Under the pieces are notes generated by a model. The model had not been told where the DNA came from, searched no databases, and saw nothing but the letters and a program-made list of their open reading frames with translations. This document shows positions 13,040 through 13,260 of a DNA stretch of 13,260 nucleotides, piece after piece. The DNA is from Fluviibacter sp964604465 (GTDB taxonomy: Bacteria; Pseudomonadota; Gammaproteobacteria; Burkholderiales; Rhodocyclaceae): contig CAZRYZ010000034.1 of assembly GCA_964604465.1 (NCBI GenBank), positions 1-13,260 on the forward strand. Reading direction: 5' to 3'. Every line of letters starts with the position of its first letter. Position 1 is the first letter of the stretch. Both the position numbers and the translations under genes were made by a program.

Positions 13040-13066
13040 CAATGTAGTCAGACATTGACCAATGTC
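13040..13066. promoter_or_regulatory. Candidate operator: three CAATGT half-sites including a perfect palindrome
   Basis: GACATTG-AC-CAATGTC (13051-13066) is a perfect 7-bp inverted repeat with a 2-base centre. A third half-site, CAATGT at 13040-13045, faces the first with a 6-base spacing. All lie within or next to the promoter of the HTH gene, between its -35 and -10. This is the usual layout for autorepression by a dimeric HTH protein. Binding by this protein is inferred, not shown. Confidence 0.6.
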
Positions 13067-13068
13067 AA
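13041..13068 (-). promoter_or_regulatory. Promoter of the HTH regulator gene
   Basis: On the - strand a perfect -35 TTGACA (complement of 13063-13068) is followed after 16 bases by TACATT (complement of 13041-13046) as the -10. The start codon at 13018 is 22 bases downstream of the -10, leaving room for a short leader with the AGGAGA ribosome-binding site. The palindromic operator covers the -35 and spacer. Confidence 0.65.
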
Positions 13069-13176
13069 ATATTTATGCACTTTCATGGTGCAATGCCGCA
13101 TGCATATCTGGATACAAGGGCAATAGCAAAGGGCTTGGCAAGCCGCCAAGGGTAGGGCTTCGCACCAAAACTAGGC

Positions 13177-13182
13177 TATAAT
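13177..13182 (+). promoter_or_regulatory. -10 element of the lysC promoter
   Basis: TATAAT at 13177-13182 is a perfect -10 consensus, 37 bases before the lysC ATG. The -35 region at 17 bases upstream (around AGGGCT, 13154) is poor, so an activator or other contacts may compensate. An inverted repeat CTTGGC-N5-GCCAAG (13134-13150) lies just upstream and could be a regulator site. The rest of the 201-base divergent region (13019-13219) holds the HTH operator/promoter and a weak TGCAC-N7-GTGCA repeat at 13076-13092. Confidence 0.55.
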
Positions 13183-13219
13183 TTGCACCCGTTTTGTTCA
13201 CTTCCGATAAGACTTACTG

Positions 13220-13260
13220 ATGGCTCTCATCGTTCAGAAATACGGCGGCACATCGGTCGC
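13220..13260 (+). CDS. lysC: Aspartokinase, N-terminal fragment (3' end outside window)
   Basis: The frame starting at ATG 13220 reads MALIVQKYGGTSVA before the window ends. VQKYGGTSV is the conserved N-terminal ATP/aspartate-binding signature of aspartokinase, with the KYGGTS lysine in place. The enzyme phosphorylates aspartate in the first step towards lysine, threonine and methionine. A Shine-Dalgarno is weak (GATAAG about 9 bases upstream). The ACT regulatory domains are outside the window. Confidence 0.88.
   Translation, partial: MALIVQKYGGTSV

Overview
This window looks like an ordinary core-chromosome segment of a betaproteobacterium, most likely order Burkholderiales. The gene order trpA-accD-folC-dedD(SPOR)-cvpA-purF-metZ is typical of that group, and E. 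coli-type PurF, YahK-like and YhdH-like proteins all fit it. I cannot name the genus from sequence alone. No integrase, transposase, CRISPR array, phage module or obvious foreign island is visible.

Bases 1-6613 (all + strand, tightly packed): the 3' end of trpA (tryptophan synthase alpha), accD (acetyl-CoA carboxylase carboxyltransferase beta), folC (folylpolyglutamate/dihydrofolate synthase), a one-membrane-segment SPOR protein whose start overlaps the folC stop (ATGA), cvpA (polytopic membrane protein), purF (first step of purine synthesis) and metZ (O-succinylhomoserine sulfhydrylase). This is probably one or two long transcripts covering amino-acid, fatty-acid, folate and purine synthesis plus envelope functions.

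Bases 6614-8671: a DEAD-box-like RNA helicase gene, interrupted by exactly 100 N (6806-6905, an assembly gap), followed by tRNA-Ser(UGA) and a strong rho-independent terminator. The helicase keeps an intact frame, but several normally invariant core motifs are altered (DEVD instead of DEAD, SAL instead of SAT, a rewritten motif VI). It also carries an acidic and then a basic low-complexity tail. This is the most unusual coding sequence in the window.

Bases 8672-11255: a likely operon of a YahK-like zinc alcohol dehydrogenase/aldehyde reductase, a YhdH/AcuI-like quinone-oxidoreductase-family enzyme, and a small PGDYG-type protein built from two diverged copies of one 24-residue motif. The third gene overlaps the second by one base (TGATG).

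Bases 11256-13260: queD (- strand; queuosine/7-deazaguanine synthesis) is divergent from a COG0731-like radical SAM protein (+). The radical SAM gene overlaps convergently with a small HTH-domain regulator gene (- strand). The regulator has a near-consensus promoter covered by a perfect palindrome, a typical autorepression layout. The window ends with the first 41 bases of lysC (aspartokinase), preceded by a TATAAT element.

I did not find convincing evidence of a new multi-gene system. The best leads are the motif-degenerate helicase, the duplicated PGDYG protein in a reductase operon, the uncharacterised radical SAM enzyme beside queD, and the palindrome-controlled regulator.
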